A stretch of DNA of 64,000 bases from Neopusillimonas aromaticivorans (GCF_030344915.1 NZ_CP128233.1:1116001-1180000), one strand, 5' to 3'; shown: positions 44,589 through 54,877, counted from the stretch's first letter. The notes: generated by a model not told the origin, from the letters alone. Translations and numbers: made by a program.

Positions 44589-45794
44589 ATGATCTGGCTG
44601 CAATCGAATATCGCCCTCAAGTTTTTGCGACAAAATCTCACCCAGACCGCACTGATTCTGGTGGGCATCGCAGTGGGGGTCTCGGTCATTGTGTTCATCA
44701 CCACCTTGATCAACGGGTTGCAGGCCAACATCATCGAACGCACCCTGGGCACCCAGGCCCACATCCGGGTAGAACCACCCGATGAACGCAACCTGATCGC
44801 CCCGCTGTCGGGCCAGGCCCACCGCCTGGTGCTGGAAGACCCGCGCGCGCAACGCCTGCGTTCAATCAATAATTGGCTGGCTGTGCAATCCACGCTCGAC
44901 GGTCTGGAGGCCATCACGGCGGTATCGCCGGTCATTTCCGGGCCGGCCTTCGCGCGCCGGGGTGCCGTGCGCAAATCGGTCTCACTGGTGGGGATCGACC
45001 CGGTACGCTATCAACAGATTATCCCGGTCGGTAACGACATCATCGACGGCGAATTCCGCGTCGGTGCCGGTGATGCGGTCATCGGCAGCCTGCTGGCCCG
45101 TGACCTGGGGCTTCGGGTCGGTGGCAAACTGCGCATCGAGGCCGGCGATGGCCGCATTGCAACCGTCACTATTGCCGGAATTTTCGAACTGGGCGTGCGC
45201 GAACTTGACTTGCGCTATGTGTATCTCGACCTGAAGCAAGCCCAGTCATTGCTCGACTTGCCCGGAGGGGTCACCGTCATTGATGTCACCGTGACGGATT
45301 TATTCCAGGCGGATACCGTGGCGCGCCGCATCGGTCAGCTTACGGGCCTGAAAGCCGAAAGCTGGATCGAAACCAATGCCCAACTGATGAACGCCCTGAG
45401 CTCACAGCGCCTGTCAACCACGATGATCAGTTTTTTTGTGGCCGTGTCGGTTGCCTTTGGCATTGCCAGTGTACTGGCCATCAGCGTCACCCAGCGCACC
45501 CGTGAAATCGGCATCTTGCGCGCCATGGGCATGCGACGCAGCCAGATGTTGCAGGTTTTCCTGATCCAGGGCGCCGTTCTGGGCATGGCCGGATCAGCCT
45601 TTGGTGCCGCCGCCGGCTATGCCCTCGTCTGGTCCTTCAATACCTTCGGCCCCAGGCTGTTCTACATACCGCTCATGCCCAGCCTGATACCGGTCACCAT
45701 GCTGTCAGCGACCGTAACCGGCGTACTGGCCGCCATGGTACCGGCCTGGCGAGCCGCCCGCCTGAACCCGGTCGAGGCCATCCGCTATGTCTGA
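44589..45794 (+). CDS. ABC transporter permease, FtsX/MacB/LolC type
   Basis: 401 residues, intact. Topology of the type VII/MacB superfamily: one N-terminal helix (TALILVGIAVGVSVIVFITTLINGL), a large periplasmic domain (~45-275: GTQAHIRVEPPDERN, VGIDPVRYQQIIPVGNDIIDGEFRV, GIFELGVRELDLRYVYLDLKQAQSLL), then three C-terminal helices (MISFFVAVSVAFGIASVLAISVTQRTREIGILRAMGMRRSQMLQVFLIQGAVLGMAGSAFG...). The REIGILRAMG coupling motif is present. The protein performs mechanotransmission rather than channel transport. Overlaps the ATPase gene by 8 bp. Confidence 0.92.
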   Translation: MIWLQSNIALKFLRQNLTQTALILVGIAVGVSVIVFITTLINGLQANIIERTLGTQAHIRVEPPDERNLIAPLSGQAHRLVLEDPRAQRLRSINNWLAVQSTLDGLEAITAVSPVISGPAFARRGAVRKSVSLVGIDPVRYQQIIPVGNDIIDGEFRVGAGDAVIGSLLARDLGLRVGGKLRIEAGDGRIATVTIAGIFELGVRELDLRYVYLDLKQAQSLLDLPGGVTVIDVTVTDLFQADTVARRIGQLTGLKAESWIETNAQLMNALSSQRLSTTMISFFVAVSVAFGIASVLAISVTQRTREIGILRAMGMRRSQMLQVFLIQGAVLGMAGSAFGAAAGYALVWSFNTFGPRLFYIPLMPSLIPVTMLSATVTGVLAAMVPAWRAARLNPVEAIRYV

Positions 45795-46503
45795 CACCAC
45801 ACGCAACGCCGTACTGCGGCTTGAAAGCCTGCGCAAATCGTACAACGTCGGCAAGCCCAACGAACTGGAAGTCCTTCACGGTATCGACATGCGTATTCAT
45901 CCGGGTGAGTTCACCGCCCTGGTGGGCCCTTCGGGTTCCGGAAAAAGCACCTTGCTGAACCTGCTGGGCCTGCTGGACCAGCCGACCTCGGGTGAACTGT
46001 ATGTGCTGGGGCAGCCGACACAAACCATGGACGATGAAGCCCTGACCGCCATGCGCAGCAGCCACATCGGGTTCGTCTTCCAGTTCCACCACCTGATTCC
46101 GGCCTTCAATGTGCTTGAGAACGTGCTGATGCCCAAAATGATCACAGCAGGCCGCCCCACCGCAGAAATGCGTGAACAGGCGCTGGAACTGCTGGACCAG
46201 GTCGGGCTGCTGAAGTTTGTCGACCGCAAACCGGGTGATTTGTCCGGAGGCCAACAGCAACGCGTGGCGATCGCACGCGCCCTCATGAGCCGCCCGGCCT
46301 TGCTCCTGGCCGACGAACCGACCGGCAATCTGGATACGCAAACCGCAGCCGGGGTGTTTGAACTGTTTCGGGAATTCAACCTGCGCTACAACTGCGCCGT
46401 ACTGATCGTGACACACGACCCGCGGCTGTCAGAAACCTGTGATCGCACTATCACGTTGGTTGATGGCCGCATTGCCTCTGACACTACCGCAAGGCAGAAG
46501 TAA
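45787..46503 (+). CDS. ABC transporter ATPase, MacB/LolD type
   Basis: 238 residues. Walker A GPSGSGKSTLLNLLG, Q-loop FVFQFHHLIPAFNVLENV, signature LSGGQQQRVAIARALM, Walker B LLLADEPTGNLD, and H-loop VLIVTHDP are all intact. The FQFHHLIPAFNVLENVLMPKM stretch is LolD-like. With the upstream permease and adaptor it forms a complete inner-membrane tripartite pump (adaptor-permease-ATPase operon). It may export a peptide, a siderophore or another amphiphile; the sequence does not reveal which. Confidence 0.93.
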   Translation: MSDTTRNAVLRLESLRKSYNVGKPNELEVLHGIDMRIHPGEFTALVGPSGSGKSTLLNLLGLLDQPTSGELYVLGQPTQTMDDEALTAMRSSHIGFVFQFHHLIPAFNVLENVLMPKMITAGRPTAEMREQALELLDQVGLLKFVDRKPGDLSGGQQQRVAIARALMSRPALLLADEPTGNLDTQTAAGVFELFREFNLRYNCAVLIVTHDPRLSETCDRTITLVDGRIASDTTARQK

Positions 46504-46593
46504 CCCCGGATAGCGAAACCCCGGGGTCAATTTGCGAAGGACACCTCTGCAACATGACAGACAACGTAATCGCCCCCGGCATCAACGCCGGTA

Positions 46594-47346
46594 TCAGACT
46601 GGCCAATGCACCTTGTCGAGCTGAACGCACGACTCGAATAACGGCTTGCTGAACAAGTAACCCTGCATCAGGTCGATACCCAGATCACGCAGGCAGAGGT
46701 ACTCGTCCAGGACCTCAACGCCTTCAGCCACCAGCATGATATTGAGTTCACCTGCAATACCGGCAATGCCCCGTACGATGGCCTGACGCGATTTGCTGGC
46801 GTGAATGTCGCGCACCAGCCCCATGTCGAGCTTGATGATGTCGGGGTGGAAATCAGCCAGCAGGTTCAGGCCGGCAAAACCCGCACCAAAATCGTCGATA
46901 GCCGTAAGAAAACCAATGCGCTGATACTCTTTAAGCACCTGCGCCAGCCATTTCCCATCGTTGACCTGCTCGCCCTCGACGGTTTCAAAAATGATGCGAT
47001 CAATCGGGAAGTTGAATTGCCGCGCCGCCTCGAGCGTGGTGCGAATGCAAAGTTCGGGCTTGTAAATGGCGTTCGGCATGAAGTTGATGGACAAGCGCGA
47101 GGGCAAGCTGATGGCCGCCGCCGTTTGTATGGCTTTTACCCGACAGGCCTGGTCAAACTTGTAGCGATTGTCTTCGTTGACCTTGGACAAGACTGAAAAT
47201 GCAGATTCGCCCGCCGGGCCACGCACCAGGGCTTCGTGAGCAAAAACACTGTGTTTTTTGACGTCAAGAATGGGTTGGTAGGCGTAGCTGAACTGGAAAT
47301 CGAGTGGCTCGCCATCGCGGCAAGCAGAACAGGGGCGAACGGACAT
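46594..47346 (-). CDS. stand-alone EAL-domain protein with N-terminal CxxC
   Basis: ~250 residues from ATG 47346, favoured over the upstream TTG because AAAGGG precedes it. Residues 6-9 are Cys-Ser-Ala-Cys. The EAL domain follows: YQPILDVKKHSVFAHEALVRGPAG (EAL motif), LSINFMPNAIY, DRIIFETVEGEQVND, TAIDDFGAGFAGLNLLADFHPDIIKLDM, VAEGVEVLDEYLCLRDLGIDLMQGYLFSKP. The c-di-GMP phosphodiesterase metal ligands (Glu of EAL, Asn in NFMPN, Glu of FETVE, DDFGAG, Lys, the later E) appear present. There is no GGDEF or recognised sensor domain; the CxxC could sense redox or bind metal (inference). Confidence 0.88.
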   Translation of the reverse strand: MSVRPCSACRDGEPLDFQFSYAYQPILDVKKHSVFAHEALVRGPAGESAFSVLSKVNEDNRYKFDQACRVKAIQTAAAISLPSRLSINFMPNAIYKPELCIRTTLEAARQFNFPIDRIIFETVEGEQVNDGKWLAQVLKEYQRIGFLTAIDDFGAGFAGLNLLADFHPDIIKLDMGLVRDIHASKSRQAIVRGIAGIAGELNIMLVAEGVEVLDEYLCLRDLGIDLMQGYLFSKPLFESCVQLDKVHWPV

Positions 47347-47412
47347 GGTATTGACGGGCCCTTTTGTTATCGGCAACTGGTTTTCGATGATAACAAATAG
47401 TCACCCCGAAAA

Positions 47413-49154
47413 CTATGCCAGAGCCGGTTGATAACCACCATGGGTTGCCGTCGACAGGCGCGGAGCCATGGGCACAGACACGCGTTGCGCATACGCCTCC
47501 TGGTCGATCAATTCCAGCTCTTCCGGCGTGGCCCAGCCCTCAACCGAAGCCACCGTCGCACGGGTCGCCGTACCGGTCGTGCCCAGGTCAAACATTCCCA
47601 TGGCATCCAGCAAATGGCTGGCCTGATAGCTGAGCCCCTCGGCCGCACTGGCCGACTGATCAACCAACGTCGCGTTTTCGTGATTGATCTGCATCAGGCT
47701 GGCAACTGCGACATTGATCTGCGCAATGCCATCGGTCTGCTCATGAGTGGCCTGACTGATATCCTGAATCAGGTCTGCGACACGGTTCACTTCCTGAACG
47801 ATATCCGCCATGGCGTGACCCGCCTGTGTCACCATGGCACTGCCGTCATCCACTTTCTGGCGGCTATCCGTGATCAGCGTTTTGATGTCGCTGGCTGCTG
47901 AGGCACTTTTCTGTGCCAATGCACGCACCTCGGAGGCCACAACCGCAAAGCCACGGCCCTGTTCGCCGGCGCGTGCCGCTTCGACGGCCGCATTAAGGGC
48001 CAGAATATTGGTCTGAAATGCGATCGAATCAATCAGGGCAATGATATCGACCACGCGACGTGACGCCTGGCTGATGTCATCCATGGTCGCCATGACTTTG
48101 GTCACGACGTCACCCCCGCTCAGCCGACTGGCGAGCCGTCAGCGCCATCTGCGCGGCCTGACGCGAGACATCCGCATTGCTGACCACCGTACTTGACAGC
48201 TGCTCCATCGCAGCTGCCGTCTGTGTCAGGCTGGCCACCTGGGCTTCGGTACGACGCGCCAGATCCGTATTGCCCACGGCAATCTGATGGGCACCGGTGG
48301 CAATTGAATCACTGCTGGCATGCACACGCCCGACGGCATCGCTCAACGCGACGCGCATGGTCTCCATGGCCGACATGACACTGCCATCACGGGCACGCGT
48401 CAAATCAACCGGCGTGGTCAGATCGCCATGGGCAATCGCGTTGACCACCCGCACAACCTGGACAGGCTCCCCGCCCAGTTGCCGCATCAACCCGCGCGCC
48501 AGCAACAGCCCAAGCACAACCGCCAGACATGCCCCAAGCGCAGTCAACCCGCCCAGACTCAGCAGCGACTGCTCGTAAATCACGGTCGTTTCGTTCGCCA
48601 GGTCAGACGAGGTGTTCTGCTTGTTGAGCACCATGCCGTTGATCAGCATCTCGGCCAGATCGCCCGGCATAGTTGCCTGCGACAAGGTCATTTCATGACG
48701 TGCCAGCGTTTGCAGAGAGTCGATGTCAAGCCCTGCGGCTTCGAGCTGAGTCGCATACGTTTCCAATGCCGCCGCATACGCAGCAATCGCCCCAAGGGCA
48801 TTTGAAACCATTTCCTTGCCGTCAGGATCTGCCATCAGGACATGCAGCTTTTCGGTTTCGGTTCTGGCACCCTCAAGGTGATCGCGCATGGCATAGAGCT
48901 CGCCGATGCGCGCCCCTTTATCGGGTGCCAGCAACGCGGCACGAGCCGCACGACCGGCCGCCACCAGACGAAGCTGCGCACTGGGACGCGTGCCGGATAC
49001 CCGCAACCTCCTGGCCATACATCAGCATGGCCATCTGATTGACCTGGCTGGTCGAACGCAACCCCAGCCCGCCGATCACCGCCGCAATGGCAGCGACGGC
49101 CAGAAACCCTGCAACCAACTTGACGCCGACCCGCCAATTGCGAAACCCTTTCAT
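47413..49154 (-). CDS. methyl-accepting chemotaxis protein (about two frameshifts)
   Basis: ~580 residues from ATG 49154. Membrane helix 1 VGVKLVAGFLAVAAIAAVIGGLGL, then a periplasmic helical bundle (residues ~30-195, ARIGELYAMRDHLEGARTETEKLHVLMADPDGKEMVSNALGAIAAYAAAL), helix 2 LLSLGGLTALGACLAVVLGLLLARGL, HAMP, and signalling domain; the hairpin FQTNILALNAAVEAARAGEQGRGFAVVASEVRALAQKSASAASDI is in the frame after the break at 48107. Breaks near 49005 and 48107. Its paralog is at 32789 on the other strand with a clearly different sensor domain. No CheR-binding pentapeptide. Confidence 0.88.
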
Positions 49155-49322
49155 ACCCAACCCGCTTCTGATGCAAATGATGGGCATCGTATCGGGACAT
49201 CATTGCAACAGTTTTACGGCACCGCACAAAAATTGATTATGACGTACCGGTGCGTCAAAACACGCGGTCACCAAGGTAGTACCGGCTAAGCTAAAGTGCT
49301 CGTACGGGCCGGGCGTATCGCC

Positions 49323-50179
49323 TTAACGCAACACCAAGACAGGGATCGGGCTGGTCCGCAGCAGGGTCGTCGTCGTACTGCCCATGATCAGATGGCGAAT
49401 GCGCGAATGGCCGTAGGCCCCCATCACCAGCACATGGGCCCGGATTTCAGTGATGTAATCGCGCAGTGTGACCTCGGGCTCACCGCCACGAATGACTGCG
49501 GTAACGGCAAACCCCTCACCTTCAAGCATTTCACGTGCCCAGGCCAAACCCTCGACGAGAGCCTCGCTGGCATCGGACACCGACAGCACATGACACTCGA
49601 GCCCTTTGAGCAAAGGGCTGGCCGCCACCATCTGGACCATTTTGCGGCCGGTTTCACTGCCGTCGAACGCAATCACGAAACGCTCCGGCGCTTTATAGTC
49701 GCCATTCACTACCATGACGGGGCGCTGCAACGAGCGCACGACACGCTCGGCATTTTCATCAAAAACCACGATGAACGCCCCAGGTCAGAATGCTGGTGCT
49801 GCCCCATGACAACCAAGCGAGTCTCAGGCTGGATGTCCAGCAAGGTTTCGGCCAACACCCCGTGCCGCTGTAACGTATCGACATTGACCACACCGGCCCT
49901 CTCGGCACGCTGGCGCGCTGCCTGAAGAATCTGTCGGCCCTGCTCCTGGGCCAGACGGCTGCGGGCTTCATCAAGCGTGCTGAGTTGCTCAAGCAGGCTT
50001 TCCTGCGAATCAATGCCCAACGCACCGCTGTAATCACTGACACTGGCACGCTCGGGGTGACGATCGAGCACGTGCAAGAACGCGAGCTGCACATCCAGCA
50101 AGCGTGAGGCCCAGATGGCAAAATCACACACCACCGCCGCACGCGGGGTATCGTCTATACAGGCAATAACTTTGTTCAT
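49323..50179 (-). CDS. tandem-domain universal stress protein (one frameshift)
   Basis: ~285 residues, two UspA domains. Domain 1: MNKVIACIDDTPRAAVVCDFAIWASRLLDVQLAFLHVLDRHPE...GVLAETLLDIQPETRLVVMGQHQHSD. A G missing from the GGGG run near 49780 shifts to AFIVVFDENAERVVRSLQRPVMVV and then domain 2, FVIAFDGSETGRKMVQMVAASPLLKG...VLVMGAYGHSRIRHLIMGSTTTTLLRTSPIPVLVLR. Domain 2 holds the ATP-binding pattern GxxGHSxxRxxxxGSTT; domain 1 has lost it. Such proteins support survival under starvation or oxidative stress. Start at 50179 has GGAGAC before it. Confidence 0.88.
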
Positions 50180-50231
50180 GGCTGTCTCCTTGGTGGCCCA
50201 TCAGGCGACCCATCGCCCCGGGCTTAAAGAC

Positions 50232-51127
50232 TCAATGATCTGGATCAGTTTCGTAGCCCGGCAGTGCCGAACCGCAGTTCTTGCAGAACTTTGCATCGGC
50301 CTCCAGCCCGCTGGTCAGGCATTCGGGGCAGGTTCGGGTATTGATTGACGGCCAGAAACGCTGGGCCGTCAGCTCAGAGGAAATGATACCGGTCGGCACG
50401 GCCAGAATGCTCCAGCCGATCATCATCGTGAACGACGTAATGGCACGCCCCAGGTCAGTTTGCGGCGTGATGTCGCCAAACCCGACGGTGGTCAGCGTCG
50501 TGATGGCAAAATAAATGGACGTAGGAATACTGCTGAACGGCGTGCCTGGCCCCCCTCGATGACGTACAGCAACGTGCCATTGACAGTAACCACAATGGCA
50601 ACCACCGACAGGAAAATAATGATTTTTCGCCGGCTGGCCAGCAAGGCCTGCCCCAGCAACGAGTACTCGCGCACATACGAGGCCAGTTTCAGCAGACGAA
50701 AAATCCGCAACAATCGCAACAGGCGCAAATCAAACAAGGCATGCAGTTCGGGCATGAACACGGCAGCGTAGCTGGGCAAGATCGCCAGCAAGTCGACCAC
50801 ACCATAAAAGCTGCGGGCATACGCCAACGGACGTTTGACGCACGCCAGACGCGCAATGTATTCAACCGTGAACAGGCCGGTAAAGGCCCATTCAATCGCG
50901 GTCAGCGATCCACCGAAACGCAGGCGCATCGCCTCGATGCTGTCCAGCATGACAACCACCACACTGAGCAGGATGGCGGCAATCAGGATAAAGTCAAACC
51001 AGCGACCTGCGCGGGTGTCTGCCTCGAAAATAACCACAAACACCCGATGTCGCCAACCCGTTTCGTACCCCTCGAAACGGTTGACCACAGGCGCACCCGG
51101 TCGTTGTGTCTGGCCTGTTGCGGCCAT
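50232..51127 (-). CDS. voltage-gated-like K+ channel with zinc-ribbon tail (one frameshift)
   Basis: ~299 residues. S1-S4: WFDFILIAAILLSVVVVMLDSI, AIEWAFTGLFTVEYIARLACVKRPLAYARSFYGVVDLLAILPSYAAVFM, and the arginine-bearing S4 FDLRLLRLLRIFRLLKLASYVREY. S5 IIIFLSVVAIVVTVNGTLLYVIEGG is followed by a G-run deletion near 50545, then PGTPFSSIPTSIYFAITTLTTVGFGDITPQTDLGRA (pore helix and filter TVGFGD) and S6 SFTMMIGWSILAVPTGIISSEL. The tail CPECLTSGLEADAKFCKNCGSALPG is a Cys4 zinc ribbon. The filter has Phe where most K+ channels have Tyr. Its ATG overlaps the stop of the DUF3141 gene by one base (TGATG). Confidence 0.85.
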
Positions 51128-53715
51128 CAGTTATCCGACCCGCCCGCATCATACAGATCACCCTGCACCGGACGTTGCCGCGATCGCGCCGACCGTCCGC
51201 GAGCCGACCGACTGGCACGGGCCTGTTTCGCCCGCGTGCCGGAAACAGCCGCTTTGGTCGTAGTGGCAGCCGCCGCAGCCGCTGGCAACTGCGGCGCGGC
51301 TTCCCCGGCAACGGGCTCAGCGGCAGGCGCCGGCACGGCCGAAACGACAGCTTCAGATGGAACAACCGGCTCGGTTGAAACGACGGCTTCGGATGGAACA
51401 ACCGGCTCGGCTGATGCCATCGGTTCAGCTGAAACAACCGGAGCGACCTGCTCGGCCTGGACGGGAGCATCCGCTGTCGCAACGGTATCTTCAGATGACG
51501 ACACCTCAAGACGTGCTGCCACATCGGTGGCAGCGACGACCGGTGCCGGAATATCGGCAACGACCGGCTCCTGATTGACTCCGAATTTTTCCGCCACCAG
51601 ATCAAATTTCTCAGAATCAAGGTGTTCGGCCCCCATCGCCGCCGTCAGCAGATCAACAACGAACTGCCAGGCATGCCGGCGCTCTTCCAGTGAAACGCCT
51701 TCCAGCAAGTCGGGCAAGGTGGCCAAAGCGCGGTCCGCATCGATCAACATCAAAAAGCCCTGCCTGCGCGCCATGCGTTTGAAATCGCTCAGAGGTAACG
51801 CCGCCAGCCGGCCATTCTGCCGCAGGCGCTGGGCCAGATTAAAGCTGCGCTCGTCAAAACTGCCCATGTCCCGGCTCAAGTAAATCAGGGCGCGCAGCTT
51901 GGCGTCGAGCACGCCACCGGCAGACATTTCGCTGCACAGGTGCTCAACCTGCTGTTGCACCATACGCTGATGCTCGGCCGATGTCCCCGGATGCGGGCGC
52001 GGTTTTTCATGACGCGAAACGCCCTTGCCGAACATGGCTTGCATCCAGGGCGAACCATACAGCTGAATGAACGTCTGCTCGACCATGCTGTCGCGCAGGT
52101 CACGCCATTGATCAAAGGTTGAGGTGACCATACTGGACGCCCGGGCCTGCAACTGCCAGAAGAGATTATTGGTCGGCACCGCCTTGCGGGCCGCCCGCAC
52201 AGTCTCGGCCTGGCGGGCCACCTGTTGCCCCCAGGGCGTTTGATCCGACATCACTTCATAAGACAGGCGCAGCGGGTGGCGCGACGCCAGGGCATTCGCG
52301 CGCGCCGGGGTTACCCATGCCTTGACCCAGGGTTGGACAAACGAACGGTACAAAGAAAGGTTGAGACGGGACAGGTTGTCGACAGCCTCGAAGCGCCAGT
52401 CATCTTCGGGATTGTTGTCAACAATGGCACGCACATCGTCAAGCTTTCGGCGTTCGAAGGCCAACACGTAATCGCCAAAGGCCAGGTCGGCATTCAGGGT
52501 ATGCTCATTTTTGTCGTGAATGACCGCCTGATAAATACCCGACGGCAACACGTCGATCAGGTCGATATTCGTGGCGAATTCCTGGTGTTCTTTTGCGGCC
52601 ACCTTGCCCGACACAAAAATACCCAGGTGGCCGATACTGTCGTGCACGGCGTAGATAATGGTCTGGTTGTGGGCGTAAATTTCCTCATCGGCCTGATACA
52701 GGTCGGGCACCCAGCCCAGCGCCTGCGGCGGCGGAGCGATATTGTCCCCACGTGAGCAGAAAACCACAATCGGCGAACGAATATTGCGCAGATCGACACG
52801 CACCCCTTCATCGGTAACGATACCCGCCGTGGCCAGATGATTGCCTACAAAAAGATCGTCAGCGATGAACTGCATTTCTTCGGCATTCAGGTAAACATGG
52901 CCGCCCCAGTATTTTTCAAAGCCCAGATAGCGGCTGGCTTCGGTATCGACATGGGCGTACAAATGGTACTGCTTGTCCCACAGGGTGTGGGCAGGGTCCA
53001 GGTTTTCGTAATTTTGTACCAGCCAGGCGCCGTCAAACTTGCCGGCCCCCAGATCGCTGGTCATGGCCGTTGGCCAGGTGCCGCCCAGCATGCCGGCGGC
53101 ATAACGCGCAGGGTTTTTGCCACGCCAGCCGGCCCAATACGACACCGGCGTACCTGCCACAATAATGGGCCCGAACAGGTCGGGATACAGCGCCGCAGTC
53201 ATGAGCACTTGCCAGCCGGCCTGGCAATTGCCAATAACAACCGGCTTGCCTTCGGCATCAGGGTGCAGTTCGTTGACCCGGCGCAAAAAGGCGGCTTCAG
53301 CGCGGATCACATCAAAAACCGTCTGATCGGGGGCCGGTTGCGGCGCAAAACCGATGAAATAACAGGGGTGCCCCGCACGCATGGCCACGCCAATTTCGCT
53401 TTCAGGCTTGAAGCCCCCGATGCCGGGCCCTTGGCCGGCGCGCGGATCAACAATCACGAAGGGTCGTTTCTTGGGGTCAATTTCAATGCCATCATGCGGC
53501 AAAATGCGGCATAAACCGTAACCCACCGGATCAGGTAAATCTTTGCCGTCAATTAAAATCTCAAACGGCACACTCAGCACATGCGGGGACTTGTTAAGCA
53601 TGTGCTCGCGGTACTGGTTGCCGCGCTGGCGCATGACATCCGCGTACAACACGGACCGTTGCCACGCATCGGTCAGGTAATCGGTCGCTTGCTGAAACAG
53701 GTTCTGGGGCTGCAT
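51127..53715 (-). CDS. DUF3141 protein, PHA-synthase-like alpha/beta hydrolase
   Basis: 862 residues, the longest intact frame here. N-terminal ~400 residues are an alpha/beta hydrolase: FVIVDPRAGQGPGIGGFKPESEIGVAMRAGHPCYFIGF, nucleophile elbow VIGNCQAGW (Cys164), an acid in FCSRGDNIAPP (~330) and a His in DSIGHLGIF (~368). A Cys nucleophile in GxCxG is the mark of PHA synthases and relatives. A helical middle (~500-690, VSRHEKPRPHPGTSAEHQRMV...) and a low-complexity Ala/Val/Pro/Glu tail with near-duplicate VVPSEAVVS repeats end in a basic SRSARGRSARSRQRP stretch that could bind nucleic acid or polyphosphate. No phaC/phaP genes nearby. Coupled to the channel gene downstream. Confidence 0.85.
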   Translation of the reverse strand: MQPQNLFQQATDYLTDAWQRSVLYADVMRQRGNQYREHMLNKSPHVLSVPFEILIDGKDLPDPVGYGLCRILPHDGIEIDPKKRPFVIVDPRAGQGPGIGGFKPESEIGVAMRAGHPCYFIGFAPQPAPDQTVFDVIRAEAAFLRRVNELHPDAEGKPVVIGNCQAGWQVLMTAALYPDLFGPIIVAGTPVSYWAGWRGKNPARYAAGMLGGTWPTAMTSDLGAGKFDGAWLVQNYENLDPAHTLWDKQYHLYAHVDTEASRYLGFEKYWGGHVYLNAEEMQFIADDLFVGNHLATAGIVTDEGVRVDLRNIRSPIVVFCSRGDNIAPPPQALGWVPDLYQADEEIYAHNQTIIYAVHDSIGHLGIFVSGKVAAKEHQEFATNIDLIDVLPSGIYQAVIHDKNEHTLNADLAFGDYVLAFERRKLDDVRAIVDNNPEDDWRFEAVDNLSRLNLSLYRSFVQPWVKAWVTPARANALASRHPLRLSYEVMSDQTPWGQQVARQAETVRAARKAVPTNNLFWQLQARASSMVTSTFDQWRDLRDSMVEQTFIQLYGSPWMQAMFGKGVSRHEKPRPHPGTSAEHQRMVQQQVEHLCSEMSAGGVLDAKLRALIYLSRDMGSFDERSFNLAQRLRQNGRLAALPLSDFKRMARRQGFLMLIDADRALATLPDLLEGVSLEERRHAWQFVVDLLTAAMGAEHLDSEKFDLVAEKFGVNQEPVVADIPAPVVAATDVAARLEVSSSEDTVATADAPVQAEQVAPVVSAEPMASAEPVVPSEAVVSTEPVVPSEAVVSAVPAPAAEPVAGEAAPQLPAAAAAATTTKAAVSGTRAKQARASRSARGRSARSRQRPVQGDLYDAGGSDN
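51341..51412. repeat. two 36-bp tandem repeats in DUF3141 3' end
   Basis: Units 51341-51376 and 51377-51412 differ at three positions and encode 12-residue VVPSEAVVS-type repeats; a degenerate third copy follows (51413 onward). Being a multiple of three, copy changes keep frame. Confidence 0.85.
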
Positions 53716-53753
53716 TTAAAATTCTCCGTGCCTTGTGGGCACCTGTGAGGGGA

Positions 53754-54877
53754 TCAGGCCATCTGGCTAAGGGTGCGCCGGAAACGGCCCAGGGCAATTA
53801 CAAAAAGAGTGTACCAATCAGAAGCAAGGCCAGAAACCAGGGCCAGACCACGTCAACACCGGCCCCGCGGAACAAGATGGCTTGCCCCAACTGCACGAAG
53901 TGGGTTGTGGGTGCCGCCAACATCAGGTGCTGCACCAGCTCCGGCATGCTTTCACGCGGCGTCGTGCCACCCGACAACATTTGCAACGGCAGCAGCACCA
54001 ACACAAACAACAAGCCGAACTGCGGCATGCTGCGCGCCAGGGTCGCCATGAAAATACCCATGGAAGTCATGGCAAACAAATGCAGTGCGGCACCCGTCAG
54101 GAACAAGGTCACCGAGCCCTGAACAGGCACCTGCAACGCCCCTTGCACCACAAAAGCAAGTGACAGGCCTGACGCCAGCAAAACGACCAGCCCCATCGAC
54201 CAGATTTTTGACAGCATGATCTGCGAAGGTGTCACCGGCATGACAAGCAGGTGCTCGATTGTGCCGTGCTCCCGTTCACGGATCAGGGCAGCGCCGGTCA
54301 GAATGATGGCCAGCATGGTGATGATATTGATGATTTCGTTCAAGGCGCCGAACCAGGCCCGCTCGAGGGCGGGGTTGAAGCGCAGCCGCAAGGCCAGGTC
54401 AACCGGCAGGCTATCCACGGCACGGTAGCGCCGCACGAAGGTATTCACCTCGTCAGACACCATTTGCTGAATATACCCGCTGCCGGTAAAGGCTTGCGAC
54501 ATGCGGGTGGCATCCACATTGAGCTGAACCACCGGCTGATGACCGGCCAGCACGTCGCGCTGGAAATTGGCGGGAATATTCAACACAAAGGTATAGCGTC
54601 CGGCATCAAGCGCCGGATCCACATCATGGATGTCAATCTGATGCGGAGGAGCGAAACGCGGTGGAAAAAATGCGGCGGCAACACGACCTGACAGCGCTGA
54701 ACGATCTTCATCAACGATGGCAATGGGTGCATTGTGCAGGGTGTCGGGCATTGCGGTGGCCGCCGTGTAGATCGAAACCGTGAAGGTGTAGACGATCAGA
54801 ACCAGCATGGCCGGATCGCGCCACAGACTCCAGAGCTCTTTGACGCCCAGACGAAAAATGGTCTTCCACCACTGCAT
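53754..54877 (-). CDS. yhhJ: ABC-2 type permease, YhhJ-like (frameshift at end)
   Basis: ~374 residues. N-terminal helix after MQWWKTIFRLGVKELWSLWRDPAMLVLIVYTFTVSIYTAATAM, an extracytoplasmic domain (NAPIAIVDEDRSALSGRVAAAFFPPRFAPP...FVLNIPANFQRDVLAG), and five C-terminal helices including NIITMLAIILTGAALIREREHGTIEHLLVMPVTPSQIMLSKI. This is the ABC-2/YhhJ pattern. One T missing from the T5 run near 53800 truncates it; restored, it ends FFVIALGRFRRTLSQMA at 53754. Its ATG follows the rbbA stop with no gap, completing a yhiI-rbbA-yhhJ operon. Confidence 0.88.

Noticed and set aside
52837..53514. 225-codon plus-strand frame
   Set aside because: Antisense to the DUF3141 gene; composition typical of a shadow.
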